Shown here in pieces: positions 43,380-52,083 of a DNA stretch of 64,000 nt. The notes under the pieces are model-generated. The model saw only the letters and a program-made list of their open reading frames with translations, was not told where the DNA came from and ran no database searches. The translations under genes and the position numbers were made by a program. The first letter of the stretch is position 1, and each line of letters starts with the position of its first letter. Origin of the DNA: an uncultured bacterium (lineage in GTDB: Bacteria; Bacteroidota; Bacteroidia; Bacteroidales; Bacteroidaceae); assembly GCA_905214795.1 (NCBI GenBank), contig CAJMNM010000009.1, forward strand, positions 1-64,000, in the 5' to 3' direction.

Positions 43380-45845
43380 TTATTTAATTCCACGCTTAAT
43401 ATAATAGGTCTTTCCTTTTTCTGTTTCCAAATCATATTCATATACTTTGGGAAGTATTGGATATTGCGGATTTATTTCTTTTGAAACAACAGGATCTTTT
43501 ATCGGATATTTCTGATATAATGGATTAGTGTTTGATCCTTCAGCTATACGCAATCCGTCACCACTTAACGGCACATAAGAACGTAAACGTAAAAGTCCAC
43601 CTATCTGTGATTTAACAGAAGCATTAGACAGCTGACCTCCATCCCACTGCATATCAACTATAAACCCGCCTCGGGCTACCAATCCTTTAACATTCCCCTT
43701 GGACCAAACATCCGGAAGAGCAGGCAACAAATGAACAGCGCCATCATGGCTTTGTAACAACATTTCAGCCACGCCAGCCGTATAGCCAAAGTTACCGTCG
43801 ATCTGAAACGGTGGATGAGCATCAAATAAATTGGGATAAACACGTCCTTTGGGATACTCTTTCGTAGAACGATCGTTTGGCAACAGCTGTAATAAATTAC
43901 TTATCATTTTATAAGCATGATTTCCGTCAAGCATTCGTGCCCATAAATTAATTTTCCACCCCATAGACCATCCTGTTGCCTCATCACCACGCTGAAGCAA
44001 AGTATTTTTTACGGCTTGAAAAAGAAGAGAATGTGTAAATGGCGAAATCTGCTTTCCCGGATAAAGTCCATACGCATGTGAAATATGCCTGTGATGATCA
44101 TCGGGCCGGTCAACATCCTCAAGCCATTCCTGTAACTGATTATAGCGACCTATCTGCATAGGAGCCAAACGAGAGAGCATGTTATTTAAAGAGTCCTGAT
44201 AAACTGTAGAATAATTCAATGCACGAGCAGCCAACAATGCGTTACTAAGCACATCAAAAACGATTTGATTATCCATCGTGCAACCGGCAACAACAGTAGA
44301 CGCCTTGCTCGAATTCTCTCCTTCGGGTCCATGTTCCGGAGACATTGAAGGCGCCGTTACCATCCAATGATAATCAGGATGTTCAACCAAGAAATCCAGA
44401 TAAAAATCAGCAGCCCCTTTCAATACAGGAAAAACGTCTTTCAAATACTCCTTATCTCCTTGATACAAATAATGTTCCCATAAATGGGTACTTAACCATC
44501 CGCCGCCATTTGGCCACGTTCCATAAAAAGCATTATCTACCGGACCGGTTGCCCGCCAAAGGTCTGTATTATGATGAGCCACCCATCCACGGCAACCATA
44601 CATTGTCTGAGCTGTTGAACTTCCGGTTTGTGACAATTCTTTAACCATCTCAAATAGCGGTTCATGCATTTCGGAAAGATTTGTCACTTCAGCCGGCCAA
44701 TAATTCATTTCAGTATTAATGTTAATGGTATATTTTCCATCCCAGGGCGCCAATAACTTATCATTCCATATACCTTGTAAATTTGCCGGTTGACCACCTG
44801 GTTGAGAAGAAGAAATTAGCAAATAACGTCCATATTGAAACATCAAAACCGCCAAATCAGGATCATATCCTTCTGAAAAATGCCGCAAACGTTCAACAGT
44901 TTCTTTATTTGAGTCCTTACTGTCACCTAAATTTAAACTTACACGATTAAAATACTTCTGATATAAAGTCACATGACGTTGAAGTGCCTGATTATATGAC
45001 TTTGACATCGCATTTTTCATCATTCCGGAAGCGCGTTTTGTTTCATTTGCACTAACATCTTGATAATTTACGAAATTAGTTGCTGAAGTTATATAAAGTA
45101 CAACCTCAGTAGCATTCCGAACAGACAAGCTACTGTCATTAATAGAAAAATGACCTCCCTGAAGTTTCACAGCCAATCGTGTCTCTGATTCTATCTGTCC
45201 CTTTACTGTTTCATGATCTGTTCCTTTTTGACGAAGAATCAACTGTTTACCGTCTCTGATTACCTGATGAGATAAAGGAGAATTATAATGAACATCAAAG
45301 GTTATTTTCTCGGGACTATCAGCTGTAAGTTTCATTATAAGCGCCTGATCAGCCAACGATGTAAAAAGTTCACGTGTGTAAGTCACATCTGACACTTTAT
45401 AACGTGTAACAGCAACTGCTCTAGAAATATCCAGTTCACGATAATAATTTTCAATATTTCCCTCAACCGGAAAATCGAGAAGGACTTTCCCTACAGTCTG
45501 ATAAGGCATACCATTACGTCCGGTATAAAACGTACGTTGTATTAATTGTTGCGCTTCATGATTCTTGCTGTTAAAAATTAAATTTCTAACTTCATTGAGA
45601 TGAGAATATGCATCCGGATTATCATTCTTATATGGGCCTCCTCCCCACATGGTTTCCTCATTTAATTGAAGTACTTCCTGAGCGACTCCACCAAAAACCA
45701 TTACGCCCAACTTAGAATTACCTAGGGGAAGAGCTTCTACCCACTCTTTAGCAGGAGTAGTATACCATAACTTTAAATCATTCGCTAAAATCTGAACAGT
45801 ACATAAGAAACTGCCCAAAACACATAACACAGTACTTTTTATCAT
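43380..45845 (-). CDS. GH95 family glycoside hydrolase (alpha-L-fucosidase/alpha-L-galactosidase)
   Basis: Exported enzyme of 821 residues with a signal peptide ending at about ILAND. The N-terminal beta domain opens with LKLWYTTPAKEWVEALPLGNSKLGVMVFGG, the GH95 hallmark, followed by LNEETMWGGGP. The (alpha/alpha)6 barrel contains ININTEMNYWPAEVTNLSEMHEP, VAHHNTDLWRATGP and the TAPSMSPEHGP segment near residue 500, which in GH95 hold the inverting catalytic asparagines and glutamate. The C-terminus has FQIDGNFGYTAGVAEMLLQSHDG. Members act on alpha-1,2-fucose or, in some Bacteroides, alpha-L-galactose side chains; which one applies here cannot be read from sequence. Confidence 0.92.
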   Translation of the reverse strand: MIKSTVLCVLGSFLCTVQILANDLKLWYTTPAKEWVEALPLGNSKLGVMVFGGVAQEVLQLNEETMWGGGPYKNDNPDAYSHLNEVRNLIFNSKNHEAQQLIQRTFYTGRNGMPYQTVGKVLLDFPVEGNIENYYRELDISRAVAVTRYKVSDVTYTRELFTSLADQALIMKLTADSPEKITFDVHYNSPLSHQVIRDGKQLILRQKGTDHETVKGQIESETRLAVKLQGGHFSINDSSLSVRNATEVVLYITSATNFVNYQDVSANETKRASGMMKNAMSKSYNQALQRHVTLYQKYFNRVSLNLGDSKDSNKETVERLRHFSEGYDPDLAVLMFQYGRYLLISSSQPGGQPANLQGIWNDKLLAPWDGKYTININTEMNYWPAEVTNLSEMHEPLFEMVKELSQTGSSTAQTMYGCRGWVAHHNTDLWRATGPVDNAFYGTWPNGGGWLSTHLWEHYLYQGDKEYLKDVFPVLKGAADFYLDFLVEHPDYHWMVTAPSMSPEHGPEGENSSKASTVVAGCTMDNQIVFDVLSNALLAARALNYSTVYQDSLNNMLSRLAPMQIGRYNQLQEWLEDVDRPDDHHRHISHAYGLYPGKQISPFTHSLLFQAVKNTLLQRGDEATGWSMGWKINLWARMLDGNHAYKMISNLLQLLPNDRSTKEYPKGRVYPNLFDAHPPFQIDGNFGYTAGVAEMLLQSHDGAVHLLPALPDVWSKGNVKGLVARGGFIVDMQWDGGQLSNASVKSQIGGLLRLRSYVPLSGDGLRIAEGSNTNPLYQKYPIKDPVVSKEINPQYPILPKVYEYDLETEKGKTYYIKRGIK

Positions 45846-45850
45846 CCGTA

Positions 45851-45908
45851 ACGTAATCTTTTTATTAATTCTACATATTCATATACGAAACACTGATAAA
45901 GATTACGT
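45851..45908 (-). repeat. Inverted repeat in the GH95 leader
   Basis: ACGTAATCTTT (45851-45861) and AAAGATTACGT (45898-45908) form a perfect 11-bp inverted repeat with a 36-bp spacer. The proximal arm ends 6 bp from the GH95 start codon. It could be an mRNA hairpin covering the translation start or a pair of protein-binding half-sites. Confidence 0.6.
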
Positions 45909-45910
45909 AT

Positions 45911-45961
45911 TTAAAAGACCTCTTTCAAGTTTTTTAGTATACAAAACCATTGAAGAGGTCT
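45911..45961 (-). terminator. Probable terminator after the SGNH esterase gene
   Basis: AGACCTCTTTCA (45916-45927) pairs with TGAAGAGGTCT (45951-45961) with one bulged base. On the minus strand the stem is followed by TTTTAAAT. The U run is short, so read-through into GH95 is possible. Confidence 0.55.
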
Positions 45962-45990
45962 CTAATAAGAAGTATATCTATCAAAATCAA

Positions 45991-46836
45991 TTATTTAAAT
46001 GATGAAGGAAGCATCAACATTTGGTACATCATTGTTTGAGCCAGACGCTTGTGCCCCGCCGCGTTAGGATGAAGTCTATCTGTCTTGGAATCATGAAAAT
46101 ATTGTATGTTTGAGTCATTCATAGGATATAAGCCACTCAAACTGTTTAAATCAATGACAGGAACGGCCCAGACATTCCCGGCTTCTTTTACTGTTTGAAC
46201 ATAATCATCTATAAATAATCCCAGACTATTTGAGAAACTTTCTTCCGGCTGGACGTTATCCACACCAAACTGTGCATATCCACGATGAAGAGGAGTTAAA
46301 AGTATAATCTGCTGATTCGGAAAATTTGTTTTTAGAAAATTCATCAAAACATTTATACGCCCACAAAACGTCTTTGTATCCGTAATCATATTACGACATG
46401 TACGCGACACTTTTTTCCCATAGGGCATAGGGGCATCACGCTTCACATTCTCAAACCATGTTCCAACAGGTATACCCGCATTAAAATCGTTTGTGCCCGC
46501 AAAGACAAAAATAGCATCAATATCTTGTCCGTGTTCTTTTAAAAGCCGCTGTGCCTGTTTTAACAATCCATCCATCTGATTCCCATTAATTCCATAAGAA
46601 AATGCTTCTATTCCCAACATTTCTGTCAAAAACTCCCAGTAACATCTTTCCGTACCAATATGTTGCTTGTCTGTTATGGAATCACCTAAAAACGCAACCT
46701 TTTTCCCCTTCCATTGACTATCAATCATCACTATATCCTCCACACTATCTGAAACATTTACAGCATGAACAAACATACTCCAGTCTGGGTATACCATCAA
46801 TGCTGCCATAACAACAGCCATTATTTTCTTATTCAT
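45991..46836 (-). CDS. SGNH/GDSL-family esterase
   Basis: Exported hydrolase of 281 residues with an N-terminal signal sequence (to about VHA at residue 25). The SGNH blocks are all visible: FLGDSITD with catalytic S53, GINGNQMDG near 83, FAGTNDFNAG near 114 (block III GTND), and the catalytic D253 and H256 in DRLHPNAAGH. In a glycosidase cluster it is likely a carbohydrate esterase removing acetyl groups from the polymer; this role is inferred from context. The next gene upstream, encoding an HExxH protein, is 46 bp away. Confidence 0.9.
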   Translation of the reverse strand: MNKKIMAVVMAALMVYPDWSMFVHAVNVSDSVEDIVMIDSQWKGKKVAFLGDSITDKQHIGTERCYWEFLTEMLGIEAFSYGINGNQMDGLLKQAQRLLKEHGQDIDAIFVFAGTNDFNAGIPVGTWFENVKRDAPMPYGKKVSRTCRNMITDTKTFCGRINVLMNFLKTNFPNQQIILLTPLHRGYAQFGVDNVQPEESFSNSLGLFIDDYVQTVKEAGNVWAVPVIDLNSLSGLYPMNDSNIQYFHDSKTDRLHPNAAGHKRLAQTMMYQMLMLPSSFK

Positions 46837-46882
46837 TTTACAGCCCTTTTATTATTCATAAACATAACATCTGTCCTTATAT

Positions 46883-47869
46883 TCATTTTTCCGTTTTCAT
46901 CATTACTGAACGTAATTTTTCACATAATGATGGTGTTTTCATGCCATGTTCCCATCTCATAAATGAAAATGAGAAATTATCAGCCAAGATCTCCTCCGGA
47001 TTAATCATATAACGGGTATTTTCACCGACCTTATCTGTAAAGTTATTTATTTGTTTAGTACTATAAACCAACGTTTTACCATTTGATATTATTGGTTTAA
47101 GATTTTGGTCTAAAGCAATAAAACCAACATTTATATATTGGAACAAAGTACCACCAGCGTATGGTTTATTTGCATAAAGCACCATCGCGCATCGCTGTGG
47201 CTCTATTACACTATCTACCTTAAAAATCGCGTAACTGTCCATACGATCAACATCAGGATTTGATATACGGACATCTTTTAAATCTTTCGGAAATTCTATC
47301 TCATAATCCAATACTGTAAAGCCAATCTGCGCATACATATTTCTCTTAAAATCCAAATTATTTCGAGTCAAAACATGAAATAACTCATGCAGCATGATAT
47401 GTATCAGTTTAATTTCCGGATACTTAAGTGGAATATCCGACTGTAAAGCAATCCATTTACTACGAGTATAACCTCCAGCTCCTCCTTCATCTTCCATATC
47501 CGATTTAACTATAATAATAGAATCCGGCAGGGGCAATTTATAATTCTCTTTACGAATAATCTTATTCAATTTACACATCAATGAATCCATCCGTTCTTTT
47601 TCTGCCTTGGTCCAATCATGAAACCCTCTAAAAGCCTTTTGTTCCAAATCCTTCATGGTTGCCCCATTATGACCTACTCGTACATTAAGATCAAATTTAC
47701 TTAGGTTTCTTTTATAGGCATCTTCCTCGAGCCATAATGTCCGTGCTTCAGAAGCTGTCGCATAATGAAACCTCAAGGTATCAATATCAGAAGCTATATT
47801 ATCATTATTTTGTGCATGTACTGTTAATCCAAACCAAAATATTTGGCAAAACAAAATAAAACGATTCAT
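46883..47869 (-). CDS. Exported HExxH-motif protein, putative zinc metallopeptidase
   Basis: About 328 residues from the ATG at 47869. A signal peptide (NRFILFCQIFWFGLTVHAQ) is followed by a domain with a zincin motif HELFH at residues 161-165 in the helix HIMLHELFHVLTRNN. A candidate third ligand lies 131 residues later in NPEEILADNFSF (E292 or E293), the layout of gluzincins. I do not recognise the family. It sits among glycoside hydrolase genes and is probably co-transcribed with the SGNH esterase gene. Possible roles include processing a surface glycoprotein or cleaving glycoprotein substrates. The open frame extends to 47896, but 47869 begins the signal peptide. Confidence 0.75.
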   Translation of the reverse strand: MNRFILFCQIFWFGLTVHAQNNDNIASDIDTLRFHYATASEARTLWLEEDAYKRNLSKFDLNVRVGHNGATMKDLEQKAFRGFHDWTKAEKERMDSLMCKLNKIIRKENYKLPLPDSIIIVKSDMEDEGGAGGYTRSKWIALQSDIPLKYPEIKLIHIMLHELFHVLTRNNLDFKRNMYAQIGFTVLDYEIEFPKDLKDVRISNPDVDRMDSYAIFKVDSVIEPQRCAMVLYANKPYAGGTLFQYINVGFIALDQNLKPIISNGKTLVYSTKQINNFTDKVGENTRYMINPEEILADNFSFSFMRWEHGMKTPSLCEKLRSVMMKTEK

Positions 47870-47913
47870 ACTGTTTCTTCTCATTCTTTCATACATTTAA
47901 TATCGCAAATAAA

Positions 47914-47946
47914 GCAAAAATACTCAAAAATACAGAATAATACCAA
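47914..47946 (-). promoter_or_regulatory. Promoter of the HExxH-SGNH genes
   Basis: Minus-strand TATTTTTG (47921 to 47914) has a TTG (47946 to 47944) 22 bp upstream. A second TATTTTTG lies at 47931-47924. The plus-strand 16-mer CAAAAATACTCAAAAA here is identical to that at the HTCS promoter. Confidence 0.6.
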
Positions 47947-48025
47947 TAGAAATAAAAACAATTCATATTTGTTGCAATAAGAATTAAAATGTATAATCTA
48001 TTAATACATTGTTACCATTTATTGC

Positions 48026-48033
48026 TATCTTTG
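48026..48033 (+). promoter_or_regulatory. Promoter -7 element for the DMP19-smpB-metH genes
   Basis: TATCTTTG matches the consensus. The leader to the ATG at 48132 is about 90 nt and contains the hairpin at 48064-48080. Confidence 0.6.
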
Positions 48034-48063
48034 CATAACAATAGTCAACGATACATATTGTAA

Positions 48064-48080
48064 CCTGGCTCTCAGCCAGG
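48064..48080 (+). other. Leader hairpin upstream of the DMP19 gene
   Basis: CCTGGCT (48064-48070) pairs perfectly with AGCCAGG (48074-48080) around a 3-nt loop. Only a short T-poor sequence follows, so it is more likely an mRNA structure than a full terminator. Confidence 0.5.
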
Positions 48081-48131
48081 ATTTATAATTAAAACATCAA
48101 TTCAGATTATCACTTTTAGCATCGTACAACA

Positions 48132-48644
48132 ATGGAGAAAACCACAATTACCTTAAGTGATGAATGCCTGCGCAAAGCTGCTGAATCAGGTATGGATGAA
48201 TTTATCAAAGCTTTTACCGACCGTTACAGAGAAATACTCGGTGGAGAGCTTAACGCCCAAAACATGCATTTACTTAATGGTGAGCAAATCTCACTTTTAG
48301 CTTATACGATGTTGCGAGATGAAATTATGGATGGTGGATTTGTTCAGTTGATACACAATGGATATGGGCCATTTATTTTTGATAATCCATTCGCTAAGGC
48401 CATGCGACTGATGGGAGCGCATGATTTTTCAAAGCTTGTATATAAAGCCAAAAAGTTGTATGATAAATATAAAGAAGAATTAACAAAAGATTGTTCTGAC
48501 GAAGACTTTATGGCTTTGTTTGAACAGTACCCTGAATTTGATGACTTGGACGACAATTTTGTGGAAATGGAAGAAGAAGTCACCGAAATATTAGCCCATT
48601 ATGTAGATGAGCATATAGACACTTTTGCTTTAATAGAACATTAA
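48132..48644 (+). CDS. DMP19/DUF4375 family protein
   Basis: Acidic soluble protein of 170 residues. The core matches the DMP19-like pattern LLAYTMLRDEIMDGGFVQLI then NGYGPFIFDNPFAKAMRLMGA (about residues 55-97). The C-terminal third is very rich in D and E. Neisseria DMP19 is a DNA mimic that binds a transcription factor; whether this homologue does so is unknown. It lies 32 bp before smpB, with its own promoter. Confidence 0.82.
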   Translation: MEKTTITLSDECLRKAAESGMDEFIKAFTDRYREILGGELNAQNMHLLNGEQISLLAYTMLRDEIMDGGFVQLIHNGYGPFIFDNPFAKAMRLMGAHDFSKLVYKAKKLYDKYKEELTKDCSDEDFMALFEQYPEFDDLDDNFVEMEEEVTEILAHYVDEHIDTFALIEH

Positions 48645-48676
48645 TAAAAACAACCGGAAAAGACATAAAGATATAC

Positions 48677-49147
48677 ATGGCAGAAAAAAAATCCAAAGCT
48701 AAACATGTCAATATAAAAAACAAACGTGCTTCGTTCGATTACTTATTGTTAGACAAATATACAGCAGGAATTGTACTGACCGGTACCGAAATAAAATCAA
48801 TACGAGCCGGAAAAGCCAGTCTTGTAGATACCTTTTGTTTCATCCACAACGGTGAAGCGTGGGTAAAGAACATGTATATTGCAGAATATGACTATGGCTC
48901 TTATAATAATCACGCAGCTCGAAGAGAACGTAAATTATTACTTAACAAAAAAGAAATAAGAAAGCTACAGCAGGATATGAAAAATCCAGGCTTTACTTTA
49001 GTACCTACTCTTCTTTTTATTGATGAAAACGGACGAGCCAAAATGGACATTTATTTATGTCGCGGTAAAAAAGAATACGACAAGCGACAAACATTAAAAG
49101 AAAAAGAAGATCGCCGCGAAATGGACCGGCAAATCAAGAAATACTAA
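48677..49147 (+). CDS. smpB: SsrA-binding protein SmpB
   Basis: Partner of tmRNA in trans-translation rescue of stalled ribosomes. The 156-residue length is typical. Signature segments are NIKNKRASFDYLLLDKYTAGIVLTGTEIKS split over residues 12-41, AWVKNMYIAEY and HAARRERKLLLNKKEI, followed by the basic C-terminal tail that enters the mRNA channel. No tmRNA gene is seen in the window. It is 20 bp upstream of metH. Confidence 0.96.
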   Translation: MAEKKSKAKHVNIKNKRASFDYLLLDKYTAGIVLTGTEIKSIRAGKASLVDTFCFIHNGEAWVKNMYIAEYDYGSYNNHAARRERKLLLNKKEIRKLQQDMKNPGFTLVPTLLFIDENGRAKMDIYLCRGKKEYDKRQTLKEKEDRREMDRQIKKY

Positions 49148-49167
49148 CCAATAAGTATTTTTTATAA

Positions 49168-51909
49168 ATGACGATAAAAGACGTTATCAAGGATAGAATC
49201 CTAATCCTTGACGGTGCTATGGGCACCATGATTCAGAAATACCGGCTAAAAGAAGAGGATTTCAGAGGAGAAATTTTTAAGGATATCCCCGGACTCATGC
49301 AGGGTAACAACGACATTTTATGTCTTACACGTCCTGACATTATCCGTGAAATACATCATAAATATCTGGAAGCTGGAGCTGATATCATTGAAACCAATAC
49401 ATTCAGTTCACAACGTATCTCAATGGAAGATTATCACGTAGAAGATTATTGCCGTGATATTAATCTCGCAGCCTGCCATATCGCCAGACAAATTGCAGAT
49501 GAATATACAGCGAAAAATCCTCTAAAGCCACGTTTTGTAGCAGGATCTGTCGGCCCTACTAATAAAACATGTTCCATGAGTCCAGACGTTAATGATCCTG
49601 CAAAGCGTACACTTACATTTGATGAATTGGTATCAGCCTATATTGAACAAATGGAAGCTCTACTTGAAGGAGGAGTTGACACATTACTTATTGAAACTAT
49701 TTTTGATACACTGAATGCCAAAGCCGCACTTTATGCAGCAGAAGAGGCCATGCGACATACAGGGCATCATGTCCCCATTATGATGTCAGTAACCGTTGCA
49801 GACAAAACCGGACGAACTCTTTCCGGACAGACATTGGAAGCATTTCTTGCTTCCGTCGCACATGCAGATGTCTTTTCCATCGGTCTAAACTGTTCTTTTG
49901 GAGCACATGACTTAAAACCTTTTTTACAGACACTGGCACAAAAAGCACCATATTATATATCGGTCTATCCCAATGCCGGTTTACCAAACAGTCTAGGAGA
50001 ATATGACCAGACTCCTCAACAAATGGCTTCAGAAATGAAAACATTTATTGATGAAGGATTAGTTAATATTATAGGAGGATGTTGCGGTACTACCGATGAA
50101 TTCATTGCATTATATCCCCAATTAATACTCCACACCCAACCACATCTCCCCGTTACCCGTCCGGAAAGACTATGTTTAAGTGGCTTGGACATCCTTGATG
50201 TAACACCTGAAATTAAATTTGTCAATGTCGGAGAACGATGCAACGTAGCCGGTTCTCGCAAATTTCTACGTCTAATAAAAGAGAAACAATATGATGAAGC
50301 ATTGGATATAGCACGTAAACAAGTTGAAGACGGTGCTCTTGTTCTCGACATCAATATGGATGACGGATTATTAGACGCTCAGAAAGAAATGACCCATTTC
50401 CTTAATTTACTTTCTGCAGAACCAGAAATTGCCCGAATCCCGGTCATGATAGACTCTTCCAAATGGGAAGTCATTGAAGCTGGTTTAAAATGCATTCAAG
50501 GAAAATGTATTGTGAACTCAATTTCACTTAAAGAAGGGGAAAATACATTTCTATCACATGCCCGTGAAATCAAACGACTAGGAGCAGCAGTAATTGTAAT
50601 GGCATTTGATGAAAAAGGACAAGCAGACAATTATGAACGAAAGATAGAAGTTTGCTCACGTGCCTACCAATTACTTACAGAAGAGGTCGGGTTTAATCCT
50701 AATGATATTATTTTCGATCCAAATGTTCTTGCTATTGCCACTGGTATGGAAGAACATAATAATTATGCTGTAGACTTCATTCGTGCAACAGGATGGATAA
50801 AAAAGAATCTCCCTGGAGCACATGTAAGCGGCGGCGTCAGTAATCTGTCTTTTTCTTTCCGCGGAAACAACTATATCCGTGAAGCCATGCATGCGGTTTT
50901 TCTATACCACGCATGCCAGCAAGGAATGGATATGGGTATTGTCAACCCTGCAACATCTGTTATGTATGCAGACATTCCATCAGATAAACTGAATATCATA
51001 GAGGATGTTGTACTAAACCGTAATCCCAATGCCGCAGAAAAGCTTATAGAACTGGCCGACAGAATGAAAACAGAGGCTGAGGCTTCTAAAGGCATAACAA
51101 AAGAGCACCTTAAAGACGGCTGGCGTCAGAAAAGTGTAGAAGAACGTCTACAACATGCGCTTGTAAAAGGAATAGATACCTATTTACAGACTGATCTTGA
51201 CGAAGCCTGTCTGAAATATACACATGCCGTACAAATCATAGAAGGCCCATTAATGAAAGGAATGAATACTGTAGGTGAATTATTTGGCGCGGGAAAAATG
51301 TTTCTTCCTCAGGTTGTAAAAACAGCTCGAACAATGAAAAAAGCTGTAAATATTTTACAGCCACGTATAGAAGCAGAAAAAGAAAAGGGCGCAGCAAAAG
51401 CCGGTCGAGTTCTTGTCGCCACAGTAAAAGGCGACGTACACGACATCGGAAAAAACATCGTATCCGTTGTTATGGCCTGCAACAACTATGAAATTATAGA
51501 TCTAGGTGTTATGACACCCGCTGAAGAAATAGTCAAAAAAGCAAAAGAATTACAACCAGATATCATTGGATTAAGCGGTCTAATTACACCTAGCCTTGAA
51601 GAAATGGTTCATGTAGTAAGTGAACTTAAAAAAGCAGGAATCCATATCCCTATAATGATCGGTGGAGCAACAACAAGTCGCCTGCATACAGCTCTAAAAA
51701 TCGCACCTGTCTATGAAGGTCCTGTTATATGGATGAAAGATGCCTCCCAGAACGCACTAGTAGCAAGTAAATTTCTTAATTCATCAACACGTGAAGAAGC
51801 ACTCTCCTGCCTCATACGTGAACAAGAAAAGCTACGTCAGACATCCAGGCCCCAACAAGAGCTAACATCTTTAGAAGAAGCAAAAAACAACAAGCTGAAA
51901 CTATTCTAA
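49168..51909 (+). CDS. metH: Cobalamin-dependent methionine synthase, lacking the activation domain
   Basis: Transfers the methyl group of 5-methyl-THF to homocysteine through methylcobalamin. Domains in order: homocysteine-binding barrel (1 to about 330, zinc cysteines in GLNCSFGAH and IIGGCCGTTDE), pterin-binding domain (about 345-620, KFVNVGERCNVAGSRKF), B12 cap (about 650-740), and B12-binding domain with DVHDIG at residues 756-761, where H758 should ligate cobalt. It ends at residue 913, whereas E. coli MetH has about 1227 residues. The missing part is the AdoMet-dependent reactivation domain, which must be supplied by another protein. No cobalamin riboswitch is visible; the gene follows smpB by 20 bp. 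Confidence 0.95.
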   Translation: MTIKDVIKDRILILDGAMGTMIQKYRLKEEDFRGEIFKDIPGLMQGNNDILCLTRPDIIREIHHKYLEAGADIIETNTFSSQRISMEDYHVEDYCRDINLAACHIARQIADEYTAKNPLKPRFVAGSVGPTNKTCSMSPDVNDPAKRTLTFDELVSAYIEQMEALLEGGVDTLLIETIFDTLNAKAALYAAEEAMRHTGHHVPIMMSVTVADKTGRTLSGQTLEAFLASVAHADVFSIGLNCSFGAHDLKPFLQTLAQKAPYYISVYPNAGLPNSLGEYDQTPQQMASEMKTFIDEGLVNIIGGCCGTTDEFIALYPQLILHTQPHLPVTRPERLCLSGLDILDVTPEIKFVNVGERCNVAGSRKFLRLIKEKQYDEALDIARKQVEDGALVLDINMDDGLLDAQKEMTHFLNLLSAEPEIARIPVMIDSSKWEVIEAGLKCIQGKCIVNSISLKEGENTFLSHAREIKRLGAAVIVMAFDEKGQADNYERKIEVCSRAYQLLTEEVGFNPNDIIFDPNVLAIATGMEEHNNYAVDFIRATGWIKKNLPGAHVSGGVSNLSFSFRGNNYIREAMHAVFLYHACQQGMDMGIVNPATSVMYADIPSDKLNIIEDVVLNRNPNAAEKLIELADRMKTEAEASKGITKEHLKDGWRQKSVEERLQHALVKGIDTYLQTDLDEACLKYTHAVQIIEGPLMKGMNTVGELFGAGKMFLPQVVKTARTMKKAVNILQPRIEAEKEKGAAKAGRVLVATVKGDVHDIGKNIVSVVMACNNYEIIDLGVMTPAEEIVKKAKELQPDIIGLSGLITPSLEEMVHVVSELKKAGIHIPIMIGGATTSRLHTALKIAPVYEGPVIWMKDASQNALVASKFLNSSTREEALSCLIREQEKLRQTSRPQQELTSLEEAKNNKLKLF

Positions 51910-51922
51910 ATACACATTATAA

Positions 51923-51977
51923 GACCGCAAGCAATGGGTAATAAGAAGAATATTCTCATCAACCAAAACTTGCGGTC
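51923..51977 (+). other. Possible hairpin after metH
   Basis: GACCGCAAG (51923-51931) and CTTGCGGTC (51969-51977) are a perfect 9-bp inverted repeat with a long loop, located 14 bp after the metH stop. No U tract follows at once, so a terminator role is only possible. Confidence 0.4.
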
Positions 51978-52083
51978 GTTACATTTAAAGAAACTCTTTT
52001 TTTAAATTAACTACTGATACTTTTTTTATAGAATAAAACTCTTTACACCTTTTAATTTATATAAAAAAAGTATCGAAATCCAA

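Noticed and set aside
33195..47869. SusC/SusD transporter pair
   Set aside because: No SusD-like lipoprotein and no SusC with a carboxypeptidase-like N-terminal domain is present in the window.
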